In this document: one piece after another, positions 38,775-46,391 of the stretch
How positions within the stretch are numbered: position 1 is the first letter of the stretch
Layout: each line of letters opens with the position of its first letter
Source: Hahella chejuensis KCTC 2396
Lineage (GTDB): Bacteria; Pseudomonadota; Gammaproteobacteria; Pseudomonadales; Oleiphilaceae
DNA: 64,000 nt
NCBI RefSeq assembly: GCF_000012985.1
Contig: NC_007645.1
Coordinates: 6,375,001-6,439,000 of the forward strand
Direction: 5' to 3'
Program-made: the position numbers and the translations under genes
Notes under the pieces: generated by a model
Database searches by the model: none
Told to the model about the DNA's origin: nothing
What the model saw: only the letters and a program-made list of their open reading frames with translations

Positions 38775-38792
38775 GTGTCCACAAAGTGTCCA
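38775..38792 (+). other. Repeated GTGTCCA motif near the tRNA, possible integrase arm sites
   Basis: GTGTCCA occurs twice, 11 bp apart (GTGTCCACAAAGTGTCCA), 67 bp past the tRNA. Short direct repeats like this are common arm-type sites of tyrosine integrases next to attL. The rest of the roughly 190-bp spacer up to the small ORF shows no gene. Confidence 0.35.
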
Positions 38793-38900
38793 TATAGATT
38801 GTAATTATGGGCACTGATTACCACCCCTCCCTCAATGCCCACCTAAAAAGTTGTGCTTGTGCCATACTTGATATGTTGTTAATGGCAAGGGCTAACACTG

Positions 38901-39119
38901 ATGTCTTACACTTGTACCTATACCATCCGCTTTAATATGACAGATGACGCAATAGAAGAGTTCGACATTCCTGCACATAGCTTGGTAGGCGTTGAGGGCG
39001 ACCAATTAGAATATCTAGTAGAGATTGAGGTTGAAGACCCCGAACTGTCTTCGGAAAGTGCTGTGGACATTGCCTGCGAAAAGTTATCCAACACCACCCC
39101 GTTATCAGTCCGACAATAA
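38901..39119 (+). CDS. Small acidic protein, possibly truncated
   Basis: 72 aa, MSYTCTYTIRFNMTDDAIEE, acidic with alternating hydrophobics suggesting beta strands; AAGGG lies 10 nt before the ATG. No family recognised. Its last 30 bp or so lie opposite codons that make a good membrane helix in the antisense ORF (PLLIVGLITGW), so its natural C-terminus may be lost at a recombination joint near 39085-39095. Overlap with the minus-strand gene means at least one of the two is incomplete. Confidence 0.45.
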   Translation: MSYTCTYTIRFNMTDDAIEEFDIPAHSLVGVEGDQLEYLVEIEVEDPELSSESAVDIACEKLSNTTPLSVRQ

Positions 39120-39516
39120 GTAACGGAAGATAGCCAAATGCTTCACCCATAACCCCGGTACCACTTATAGTGAACTCCTCTGGCGCAAAATTTATACTTG
39201 GCCACCAACCGATCAGATTAAGAATGCCAGGAAGCATCAAAATACCTAACGAAAATATGGCTCCCTTCCTTCTATTCAGAACGTATCCCGCCGAAAGAGC
39301 TAACGGCAGTAATACGAAAACGAAATAGGCGGTTATAAAAAATGCAGGAACAAGTGCAGCTTGAGCAGGAGACCAATAACTTTCGACAATCTTGCCGGAG
39401 CCATCAAACTCAAGAAAATTTGATGAAGATAATCCATATCCCTCTAGTGATTGCTGGATGTTATAAGCGGCCCCGTAGAACATCTGAATATACGGCTTGA
39501 TAAACTCATTGATCAC
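38932..39516 (-). CDS. Membrane protein at the end of the CBASS operon, 3' end doubtful
   Basis: Up to 194 aa from GTG, overlapping the E2 gene by 11 bp with GAGGG 9 nt upstream, so it is coupled to the CBASS operon. Three hydrophobic helices are visible: LVPAFFITAYFVFVLLPLAL, IFSLGILMLPGILNLIGWW and YLPLLIVGLITGWCW, the first two about 20 residues apart. The remaining tail of about 50 residues (RRQCPQHFPKT...) reads antisense through the small acidic ORF and looks non-native. It could be a second effector, a membrane anchor, or an unrelated passenger. Function unknown. Confidence 0.55.
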   Translation of the reverse strand: MINEFIKPYIQMFYGAAYNIQQSLEGYGLSSSNFLEFDGSGKIVESYWSPAQAALVPAFFITAYFVFVLLPLALSAGYVLNRRKGAIFSLGILMLPGILNLIGWWPSINFAPEEFTISGTGVMGEAFGYLPLLIVGLITGWCWITFRRQCPQHFPKTVRGLQPQSLLDILIGRPQRLPSYVQECRTLLLRHLSY

Positions 39517-40177
39517 TATATACCCTCAACTTACCTTGACTTTCTAATGAATCCAAAATAATTCTAACTTCCCGAATCATTCGGCTTTTAAACGGTGATT
39601 TCGCAATTTTCTTGGATTCAGCAGGATGGCAGCGTAAGGCCTTTTTCCCGCTTCCGCAGGCACATTTTTCATGAGGCCTGTAACCGTCTACTAACAAACC
39701 AATCACGCCGCGCAGTACAGAGTTCACATTTTTTGTATTGAAGAGGTCTAGGTAGTACTCCAAATAGCCTTTTGCACCGTGACTCCTCTCTCCATACGGC
39801 ATTTCTTGAAACTTTTCCCAATAACAATAACTGTACAAGTACGGGATCAGCAGGTTATCGACAAAACCAAGAAGGCTTGGGTCATTACTAAGCACTTCAT
39901 TAATATCCAGCGGAAGTGCAAGACAGAAACTCCCATCAATGTTGACATGAGTAAAATCCTTGTTTATTCGACACCCAGCCTCCCAAACCACTGGATGAGC
40001 GTCAGGAAACTCATGGGGAATAAACATCTCAACATCGAATACGTCGGAAATTTCGCGGCCTCCAAATGAGGCCTCAAAAGCCACTGATCCGGAGACAGTT
40101 ACACCAAACTTTGACTGATTCGTCTCGCTCAAACCTGGGTAAAATTGAATCAGCTCTTGAATCTGCTCCTGAAGCAA
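39506..40177 (-). CDS. E2 ubiquitin-conjugase-like protein with SEC-C motif (CBASS accessory)
   Basis: 223 aa, TTG start 1 bp after the CD-NTase stop. Residues 20-115 follow the E2 fold: beta strands, FIPHEFPDAHPVV (E2 motif FP..YP..PP), then HVNIDGSFCLALPLDI, which matches the E2 active-site text HPNI..G.ICL, with C85 the presumed catalytic cysteine. The end has a SEC-C zinc motif, CACGSGKKALRCH (residues 172-184), and a basic tail. In type II CBASS an E2 domain helps conjugate the CD-NTase C-terminus to targets; E2-only ('short') versions exist without E1 and JAB. No E1 or JAB gene is nearby. An E2 joined to SEC-C is, to my knowledge, uncommon. Confidence 0.85.
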   Translation of the reverse strand: MLQEQIQELIQFYPGLSETNQSKFGVTVSGSVAFEASFGGREISDVFDVEMFIPHEFPDAHPVVWEAGCRINKDFTHVNIDGSFCLALPLDINEVLSNDPSLLGFVDNLLIPYLYSYCYWEKFQEMPYGERSHGAKGYLEYYLDLFNTKNVNSVLRGVIGLLVDGYRPHEKCACGSGKKALRCHPAESKKIAKSPFKSRMIREVRIILDSLESQGKLRVYSDQ

Positions 40178-40178
40178 C

Positions 40179-41366
40179 CTAACTGTTCCTCCAGGGTTTT
40201 GGGGCTGCCGATATGCTCACATTCCTTACTGGTGGAGGAACCACTTTTGGTGTGCTATTGGGTAGGTATTTGTTAGCAATTGCATTATCAAAGAGACCTT
40301 CCATTTTCTTCTTAAAAACAGCATCACCAGATTTGGCTGCACTAACAAAGTCCTCTTTAAGCATTTCTACCCATTGAAAAAAGGCTTTTGCCCTGGCATT
40401 GCCATCTTCATGCCATCTGTCAGCAAAATTCTCATCGGGGTTAACAGGATTTCCGATATACCAGGTTCCGTCAGGCAATCTGTGGATGATCTTTTGGTTG
40501 GAAAAATTTGCACTTACTTCTCGTCCATGCAGTAAAGGAATATGAGCATCAAGGCTTAATATGATATTTTGCAATGCCTGCAAAACATCACTTTCATTCT
40601 GGTAAAGGTGTACTGCGATCGTTGTAATGATCATTGAGATTGGTGCGCATTTCCAGTTAGCTCGATCGCTAAACCTTACATCCCTATGTCGCTTTAGTAG
40701 CTGTATTGCACGTTGCAACGGCGTCCTTACCAGAAGATCGGGCACATCTTCAATAGAGGCATAAGTATCTTGAAAATTTAATGAAATAGACCGCTTCTGA
40801 CGCAGCGCATCGCGTTCGAATGCTACTCGGTTTCGATGCTTGAACCATTCCGCATACCCTTTTGGGTCGCTGGAACACCATTCGTACCCATCGTCGATCT
40901 TGCTGGTAATTGAAATCGTTGTTTGAGACACACCCGTCGGGGACAGCACAGATGGAAGCACATCCATATGAAAGCCGACACCATCTTGTTCTGCATAGTT
41001 CAATGTCCAACACCGCTTACCCTCTTTATCCAGCATCTGCCGATAACGCTCGTGTTCTTTTAATCTGTTACCCACCAGATGTTTGGTCTCTTCTGCATCA
41101 GAAGATGTAACTGCAGCGCCTAATTCACAAACAAGGTCTATATCGTAGTCCTGATCTTTATGGTCCTTATAGGGGCGAATCACCGTGCCAAGCCGGAAAG
41201 AACCTTGAGGGTATATGCACACCCCTTCAATCTGACCATTATATTCTCCACTTTCCAACCAAGTGCCGACCGCTTCATATCGAGAAACAGCCTGCTTATA
41301 TTTACTTGGTGGTATATCAAGTGCTTCTGCCGCTTTTTCCAAGAAAATACTGTACTGCTTACTCAT
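40179..41366 (-). CDS. CBASS CD-NTase (cyclic oligonucleotide synthase)
   Basis: 395 aa from the ATG giving MSKQYSIFLEKAAEALDIPP, 8 bp inside the effector gene, with GGAGG upstream. The nucleotidyltransferase active site is clear: GSFRLGT (G55-S56) then DQDYDIDLV with catalytic D75 and D77, and a third acid in FHMDVLPSV near residue 150. After phage sensing it would make a cyclic di- or trinucleotide that activates the SAVED effector. The C-terminus, PKPWRNS, is short and flexible, as needed for ligation by an E2. Earlier in-frame codons upstream are antisense readthrough. Clade cannot be fixed by eye. Confidence 0.93.
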   Translation of the reverse strand: MSKQYSIFLEKAAEALDIPPSKYKQAVSRYEAVGTWLESGEYNGQIEGVCIYPQGSFRLGTVIRPYKDHKDQDYDIDLVCELGAAVTSSDAEETKHLVGNRLKEHERYRQMLDKEGKRCWTLNYAEQDGVGFHMDVLPSVLSPTGVSQTTISITSKIDDGYEWCSSDPKGYAEWFKHRNRVAFERDALRQKRSISLNFQDTYASIEDVPDLLVRTPLQRAIQLLKRHRDVRFSDRANWKCAPISMIITTIAVHLYQNESDVLQALQNIILSLDAHIPLLHGREVSANFSNQKIIHRLPDGTWYIGNPVNPDENFADRWHEDGNARAKAFFQWVEMLKEDFVSAAKSGDAVFKKKMEGLFDNAIANKYLPNSTPKVVPPPVRNVSISAAPKPWRNS

Positions 41367-42516
41367 CAAAACCATCCTCCAAACCAATGTCGACAGCCTT
41401 AATGAAGCCATCACGTTTTTTACTCTGATCATAAATACGAAGTGAAAGATCGGCCTTCGGCATATGAACTCGTCCGAACTCAATTGCGGCAGAAACCGGC
41501 ATCGCTGGAAATACATGGAGAACTTTCCGATCACCAGCAAGCCTTTTAATCTGATCGAGAACAACTCGGATCTTATCGCGCAACATAATTAGCTGAGCTT
41601 CAGTGCGTATCAGATCACGATGAGGAGAGTCAACAGTCAATGTCCAGATGGAAACATCATCACCAAGGACACGATAAATTCGATCATTGTTGATTGAGGC
41701 ACTTAGCGATAGGTTAATCGCTATTTTTTCACCTGGTTTTTTCGGCACTTCAAGGATAAAGTGCAATTCAGACTCATTATTCTGCCATTTCCATGTTTGT
41801 GGCTCTCGGTGCCTTTGGAATACTCTTATTTCTGGAATATCGGTAAGGAGCGATCCTAGTTTCATCAGCAGTGGCTGTGGGGCAAGGCCAAAAATGGACA
41901 AGTGCGATATAGCTCCGGAAGTGATCCCTGGCTTTACCTTTTCGTTAAAGGCTTTCGCAAGGTGTTTGCTTTCCAAGTCCCAATAGAAGTCGTCGTGATC
42001 CTGAAAATTGCTGTTTTTTAAACTGATTTCCAATGGTAGGTTACTTGCTGGATAGTAATCAGGAATCATAGCCGCCGCTGTATTTTCAAAATGCAGTACA
42101 GCGCCTTGATCACCAATATTGGCGCCATATAGGAGTAGGTGAGATTTCATGTTTTGCTCAACCGAAGTCACCAACTCAACTCGATGCTCATGTTGCCTTT
42201 TCATACCCTGGAGCAACTGAACAGAGAACGTGTCCCCATCTAAATCATCATCAATCAGCTTGTGGCAGCCATGACAAACAAGCATCAGGTTGTCGATACT
42301 ATTGATATCTTCCTCTGCGATGCCTTCATTTCCTCGTGGCCCATCATCGCTGAATGACCAAATATGTGCTTTCTGTGCAATGTTTGCTTGCAGATTGGTT
42401 GCTTCGTTTTTCCAAAGCGGCTTATTACAACCGCGAAACTGGCAACGGCCAGCCGCAACACCCCAAAGCATGTTTTGCACCTGTGGCTTAATGTTTCTGG
42501 CTGGCTTAGCTCCCAT
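41359..42516 (-). CDS. cap5: CBASS effector, HNH nuclease fused to SAVED (Cap5)
   Basis: 385 aa. Residues 1-100 form an HNH endonuclease: zinc cysteines C25 and C30 (GRCQFRGCNKPL), catalytic His in KAHIW (H51), N76, then LVCHGCHKLID with C81, C84 and H85. From about residue 190 a SAVED domain follows (ISHLSIFGLAPQPLLMKLGS; KVLHVFPAMPVSAAIEFGRV), the cyclic-nucleotide sensor. On binding second messenger, Cap5 proteins assemble and degrade double-stranded DNA. A GTG two codons earlier is an alternative start. It overlaps the CD-NTase by 8 bp and starts 9 bp after the YdjM-like gene. Confidence 0.93.
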   Translation of the reverse strand: MGAKPARNIKPQVQNMLWGVAAGRCQFRGCNKPLWKNEATNLQANIAQKAHIWSFSDDGPRGNEGIAEEDINSIDNLMLVCHGCHKLIDDDLDGDTFSVQLLQGMKRQHEHRVELVTSVEQNMKSHLLLYGANIGDQGAVLHFENTAAAMIPDYYPASNLPLEISLKNSNFQDHDDFYWDLESKHLAKAFNEKVKPGITSGAISHLSIFGLAPQPLLMKLGSLLTDIPEIRVFQRHREPQTWKWQNNESELHFILEVPKKPGEKIAINLSLSASINNDRIYRVLGDDVSIWTLTVDSPHRDLIRTEAQLIMLRDKIRVVLDQIKRLAGDRKVLHVFPAMPVSAAIEFGRVHMPKADLSLRIYDQSKKRDGFIKAVDIGLEDGFDE

Positions 42517-42525
42517 AATCACACC

Positions 42526-42897
42526 TCAACCAAGCTTGCCTAATACCGGTAACGAGCGTGGTGTTGCGGCATCACACAGCAAGTGGCTAACGTAGGCACA
42601 TCCAGCAATCAACCCCAGACCTCTGAGGCATTTCTGTACCCCGTCATCAGGATGCCAGTCATACATTTGCTTTAGCCCAAACCCCAAGGTTATCAAAACC
42701 AATATGCTGTGGCAGAACTGACGATGATGTGGGTTGCCGAGTGAAGGTTCCAGAATATCTGGAACCTTTCCGAATAGGGCTCCCAACGCTATGCCAGTAC
42801 CTGGATGGTGACTTACTTTGTGTTTTTTCTGGTCCGCAAGCACAACGGTTAAGCCAACCGCTGCACCCACGGCCAAATGCGTCTTACCACTGGCCAT
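42526..42897 (-). CDS. YdjM-like membrane metal-dependent hydrolase
   Basis: 123 aa with about three hydrophobic stretches and the family's histidine/acid pattern: GKTHLAVGAAVG at the start, DILEPSLGNPHHRQFCHSI in the middle, and SHLLCDAATPRSLPVLG at the end. E. coli YdjM is an SOS-regulated inner-membrane protein of unknown substrate. Here its ATG overlaps the stop of the 58-aa gene (TAATG) and the effector follows 9 bp later, so it is inside the CBASS operon. A role in membrane lipid cleavage or in anchoring the system is conjecture. Confidence 0.8.
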   Translation of the reverse strand: MASGKTHLAVGAAVGLTVVLADQKKHKVSHHPGTGIALGALFGKVPDILEPSLGNPHHRQFCHSILVLITLGFGLKQMYDWHPDDGVQKCLRGLGLIAGCAYVSHLLCDAATPRSLPVLGKLG

Positions 42898-43073
42898 TAT
42901 TTTTTCTCCTTACGGACACCTTTAAATGGTGTTTTGTCAGTCGTTTTAACATCCATAAAGCGGCCAGTATCAGCATCACGCTTTACCCAGTGGCCACTGG
43001 GAGTCTGAGTTTGAGAGCGATCACGAACTGCACCATTGCGGTGGCCATCGCCTTTGGGAGGATTTGTTGCCAT
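42897..43073 (-). CDS. 58-residue leader protein of the CBASS operon
   Basis: MATNPPKGDGHRNGAVRDRS... ends KTPFKGVRKEKK: basic, glycine- and asparagine-rich, with GHWVKRDADTGRFMDVK in the middle; no cysteines, no TM. GGGGAAG lies 4 nt before the ATG. The stop overlaps the YdjM-like start by one base (TAATG). Similar short basic proteins sit at the front of defence operons in other bacteria (from memory, not searched). It may bind nucleic acid or act as a sensor or inhibitor. It is the first gene of the operon, directly next to the divergent capH promoter. Confidence 0.8.
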   Translation of the reverse strand: MATNPPKGDGHRNGAVRDRSQTQTPSGHWVKRDADTGRFMDVKTTDKTPFKGVRKEKK

Positions 43074-43101
43074 TTTTCTTCCCCTAAAATATAAACATAC
43101 A

Positions 43102-43182
43102 AAAAGTTCAATATACAGAACCTAATATATGGTCCTTAAATTATCTTTTCAAGCATTTTTTGTATGTCTATAATGAACTTTT
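43102..43182. promoter_or_regulatory. Inverted repeats between the CBASS operon and capH, candidate operators
   Basis: AAAAGTTCAATATA (43102-43115) and TATAATGAACTTTT (43169-43182) are inverted copies with 13 of 14 bases matching. The left copy also forms GTTC-N8-GAAC (43106-43121). A second pair, ACATACAAAAA and TTTTTTGTATGT, is interleaved with them. The spacer is only 135 bp and must serve both divergent units, so these are good sites for CapH repression. Confidence 0.65.
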
Positions 43183-43208
43183 AAGATTTAGCCTAAGGAG
43201 ACAATTCT

Positions 43209-43529
43209 GTGGCCAACCTATTAGGAGCAAAAATCAAAGAGCTCCGCAAGAAAAAAGGCCTTACATTAGAACAACTTGCGGAAAAAACTGGGTCCGGCAA
43301 GAGCTACATTTGGGAGATTGAAAACAAGGGGGTAAAACGCCCGTCAGCAGAGAAACTTACCCTGATTGCTAAAGCATTAGATGTAACAACAGAGTTTCTT
43401 GTCGATAATTCACAGGCTGAAATCACCGAGGATCAGGAAAAAGAGGTCTTTTTCCGCAAACTGGGTGGATTGGATAAAGGTGACCGAGACAAGATCATGG
43501 ATATGATAGATGCCTGGAGCAAGAAATAA
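43209..43529 (+). CDS. capH: CapH-type HTH repressor
   Basis: 106 aa, XRE-type HTH at the N-terminus (IKELRKKKGLTLEQLAEKTG, SYIWEIENKGVKRPSAEKL), then a short helical C-terminus (FRKLGGLDKGDRDKIMDMID) suited to dimerisation. GTG start with AAGGAG 9 nt upstream. The stop overlaps capP by one base (TAATG). CapH repressors bind the promoter between themselves and CBASS and are cleaved by CapP, raising CBASS expression. Position and pairing support this; the protein alone would only be called an XRE regulator. Confidence 0.85.
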   Translation: MANLLGAKIKELRKKKGLTLEQLAEKTGSGKSYIWEIENKGVKRPSAEKLTLIAKALDVTTEFLVDNSQAEITEDQEKEVFFRKLGGLDKGDRDKIMDMIDAWSKK

Positions 43530-44446
43530 TGTCTGAAGAGAAGCGCCCCCTGAAAGAAGCGAATAGGCTTACCAAGCTTTTAGACATGGGCCTTTCTGAT
43601 TCTGATCGCTTTCCTGTTGATGTGAAAAGGGTTGCGCTGGAGTTAACCCCCTCATTTAATCCAGACCCAATAACTGAAGTTCAAGGTGGCAGCATCGGAA
43701 AAATTGATGGCGTACTCGCTCGGCATGAAACCAAGAATGAATGGGCAATTTTCTATAATACCGATGTTGAACATCAAGGTAGACAAAACTTCACCTTGGC
43801 GCACGAGCTAGGACACTATATGGTTCATCGGCACAACCGAGCGTCAGGACGCTTCGAATGTGGTGAGAACGACATGCTAGGCAAAGATCAAACAACCGTT
43901 GATATTGAGGCTGAAGCAAATGCATTTGCCGCCTTTTTATTAATGCCCGCACACGATTTCCGAAAACAGGCAGACAATCAACCCTTCTGCTTTGACCTAA
44001 TGTCTCATTGCGCAGATCGATACGGAGTGTCATTAACTGCTGCAGTACTAAGATGGCTGGAGTTTACAAAAAAGAGAGCCATTGCATTGCTATCAGAAGA
44101 AGGCTTTATGCATTGGTCAAAATCGAGCAATAAAGCCTACAAGTCGGGCAGGTACTTCCCAACAAGGAAAAGATGTATTGAAATTCCAGAAAACTCAGCC
44201 GCTGCCAGGGAGTGCTATGACCCAAACGCTAGGAATGGGTTACAGCACGGCCCTGGAATATGGTTCTCTGATGAAGAGGTCATTGAGCACAGCATCTACT
44301 CCGAGGAATATGGAAAAACGTTAACGGTGTTGATCCTTAGTGACACTGTGGTTTACACAACAAAAAGCGAAGATAACGAAGAGGAAGCCCTGCTCACGGA
44401 TACCTATTCAAACTTCATTAAGAATGGGCAACTTCCTTATAAATGA
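43529..44446 (+). CDS. capP: CapP-type ImmA/IrrE metallopeptidase
   Basis: 305 aa. Zinc motif H92-E93-x-x-H96 in TLAHELGHYMVHRH and third-ligand glutamate in VDIEAEANAFAAFLLMP. A cysteine (C111, RFECGEND) lies between them; CapP has been described with a cysteine switch on its zinc, which this could be. The C-terminal half (from about residue 195, FMHWSKSSNKAYKSGRYFPT) is a beta-rich sensor-like domain. CapP responds to DNA damage or single-stranded DNA and cleaves CapH. It is coupled to capH by a 1-bp overlap. Confidence 0.85.
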   Translation: MSEEKRPLKEANRLTKLLDMGLSDSDRFPVDVKRVALELTPSFNPDPITEVQGGSIGKIDGVLARHETKNEWAIFYNTDVEHQGRQNFTLAHELGHYMVHRHNRASGRFECGENDMLGKDQTTVDIEAEANAFAAFLLMPAHDFRKQADNQPFCFDLMSHCADRYGVSLTAAVLRWLEFTKKRAIALLSEEGFMHWSKSSNKAYKSGRYFPTRKRCIEIPENSAAARECYDPNARNGLQHGPGIWFSDEEVIEHSIYSEEYGKTLTVLILSDTVVYTTKSEDNEEEALLTDTYSNFIKNGQLPYK

Positions 44447-44498
44447 TTTAGATTGCTGAGCGACAGGAAAAAGCTGCCACCCAAGTAGCATGAAAAAT

Positions 44499-45662
44499 CT
44501 ATGTAACTAACTTCAAACTTGGCCGAGGTCTTTGAGTCCGATCTACTTGAGAGTTGCCGCTCAAAGCATTCAACATTAAGCCAAAGGTAAGCTCATCCAG
44601 CTCTTCCGGCTGAACCAGCAGCTCCCTAGCAACATCACTTTTTGATATGCCGTCTTCACGAAGGCTAGCAAATACCTTTTTGAGTACTTGCGATGTTTCA
44701 AAAGGTGAAGGTTCCGGCTCGTGATCCCGTCCTAATTTGGCCAAATCAATACATAGCGTTCGATAGGTCCAATCGGTTGTCAGGTTGAGCGAATGAAGCC
44801 GATAGTTAAGTGCGGCAGTAGACACATTCCAGTATTTTTTATGGGAGATGAGGCTTTTTAAAGTCGCCGATCTCGGCGCATTGGCCAGAACACTCCTACG
44901 CGGCATCAAAAAGGCCGACGCAAAGGCATTTGCTTCTTTTTCCGCTTCTTGCCCTTGGGGAGCACCGTGACGATGCATAACCAAATGGCCGAGTTCATGT
45001 GCCGCATCAAAACGGCATCGTTCCGCTGTTTTCTTGGTGTTGAGAAATACAAAAGGAATGTCGCCATACCACATGGAAAAGGCGTCAACTTCCCTGGCAT
45101 CAACAGATAGCGAGAAGACACGCACCCCCTTAACTTCAAGCAATGCGATCATGTTTTTGATTGGCAGCTCACCTAAATCCCAGTAGCGGCGCAACATTTC
45201 AGCAGCAGCTTCCGGGTCATTGCTTTGGCTCCCGCTTGGGTACTGGTCTCCTTCAGACGATTGCTGACCTTTATCCGTTTTTGACCTTTCATCCAAAGAG
45301 ATTCTGTAATCCTCAGGAAAATCTGGCGTAGGCAAATCAAATTTGTTTTCGATCCATTGGTTCAAAAGTAACGCAACAGATCCGGCAGAAAGCGCGATAT
45401 CTCTTTGGGCAGCAGTCATTTTGGTAAGCGCACGAAAGCTAGCCACCTCAACGGGTAGCTCTTCTACGTCATCAGCAAAGAAAAATTCGACCGGAAAACG
45501 GAGTGCGCTCGCGATCTTTTCAACAGTCTGGCTTTCAGGCACGGTTTGACCGCTCTCATAAGCAGTAATCGACCGATCTGTTACACCCACTTCTTTCGCC
45601 AATGCCCGCTTTGTTAGCCCTCGGCGCTTTCGCGCGAGAGCAAAACGAGTATTGTTAAACAT
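44499..45662 (-). CDS. XRE HTH fused to ImmA/IrrE metallopeptidase
   Basis: 387 aa: XRE HTH in residues 5-60 (RKRRGLTKRALAKEVGVTDR, SITAYESGQTVPESQTVEKI), a low-complexity linker around residues 125-150, and a peptidase with HELGH at residue 222 (DAAHELGHLVMHRHG) and third-ligand EANAFASAFLMP. Unlike CapH/CapP, both functions are in one chain. The upstream gene on the same strand ends 1 bp before its ATG. HTH-ImmA fusions often act as antitoxin-like or stress-controlled regulators. Codon use is AT-rich like the CBASS genes. Confidence 0.9.
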   Translation of the reverse strand: MFNNTRFALARKRRGLTKRALAKEVGVTDRSITAYESGQTVPESQTVEKIASALRFPVEFFFADDVEELPVEVASFRALTKMTAAQRDIALSAGSVALLLNQWIENKFDLPTPDFPEDYRISLDERSKTDKGQQSSEGDQYPSGSQSNDPEAAAEMLRRYWDLGELPIKNMIALLEVKGVRVFSLSVDAREVDAFSMWYGDIPFVFLNTKKTAERCRFDAAHELGHLVMHRHGAPQGQEAEKEANAFASAFLMPRRSVLANAPRSATLKSLISHKKYWNVSTAALNYRLHSLNLTTDWTYRTLCIDLAKLGRDHEPEPSPFETSQVLKKVFASLREDGISKSDVARELLVQPEELDELTFGLMLNALSGNSQVDRTQRPRPSLKLVT

Positions 45663-45663
45663 G

Positions 45664-46287
45664 TTATGCCTTCTTCTTGATAGGTACTTCTATATCTGGC
45701 AAATCAGGTGCTTGAATTTCGATTGAGTCATCATTCAACGGCATGCTCGGTAAAATAATGCGTTCTTTCCAGCCATTGATCTTGCCATTAGATATGCTGG
45801 ATGGCAGTGAGAGCTCGCAACGCACCTCATCAGTAGCCAAATGCATCAGCAATACCCACGTTGTAAGGCCTTGAATATCTTCAATTGCAGGTAATAGCTC
45901 ACTGAACATGTCCAGCTGATTGTTGGTCTCAACGGCTTCAGCCGTATTTACACCCTTAGGGCACTTATTTGAAGGCGTCGCCCCGATCATGCCGGTTGCT
46001 TCATCGCCAGTAGTAACGACAATGGCCAAACCTGCTTTCTGATTCACAGAGAGTTCGTAGTTGCCTTTATCCTCTTTAATCCAACCATGGGATATAAGCT
46101 GCTCTCTCAAAACTGCAACGACTTCTGCCCACATGATGATCCCGCGAGCGATTCGAGGGTGATTACTCGTGGTGCGAGACCGTGCAAGGTAACCTTGCCA
46201 TACGGACTCTGTGAGTGCAGTCATCGGAATACCCAGCTGGGATAACCGATCCAGGGCATTTTCTTCAGTATGTAGTTGGTCGTTCAT
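45664..46287 (-). CDS. Unknown 207-aa protein paired with the HTH-peptidase
   Basis: No family recognised. The sequence is soluble, mixed alpha/beta: MNDQLHTEENALDRLSQLGI, HPRIARGIIMWAEVVAVLRE, KAGLAIVVTTGDEATGMIGA, QLDMFSELLPAIEDIQGLTT, ending in a lysine-rich tail VPIKKKA. It is separated by 1 bp from the HTH-ImmA gene and is first in the unit, so the two form a toxin/regulator-like or sensor/regulator-like pair. A promoter should lie in the roughly 100-bp AT-rich spacer before it. Function cannot be assigned. Confidence 0.75.
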   Translation of the reverse strand: MNDQLHTEENALDRLSQLGIPMTALTESVWQGYLARSRTTSNHPRIARGIIMWAEVVAVLREQLISHGWIKEDKGNYELSVNQKAGLAIVVTTGDEATGMIGATPSNKCPKGVNTAEAVETNNQLDMFSELLPAIEDIQGLTTWVLLMHLATDEVRCELSLPSSISNGKINGWKERIILPSMPLNDDSIEIQAPDLPDIEVPIKKKA

Positions 46288-46391
46288 TCAGCCGTCTCCG
46301 GGATAAAGCTTCAGTCTTCCGGTTTTTATACCTCAAATGAGGTTAAAAAACAAGAAGAGCCTTCATCCTACCCCCTGGATCTACTGGTAGA

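Noticed and set aside
42729-43094. Plus-strand frame across the start of the CBASS operon
   Set aside because: It is antisense to the 58-aa and YdjM-like genes, which have RBS and coupled junctions.
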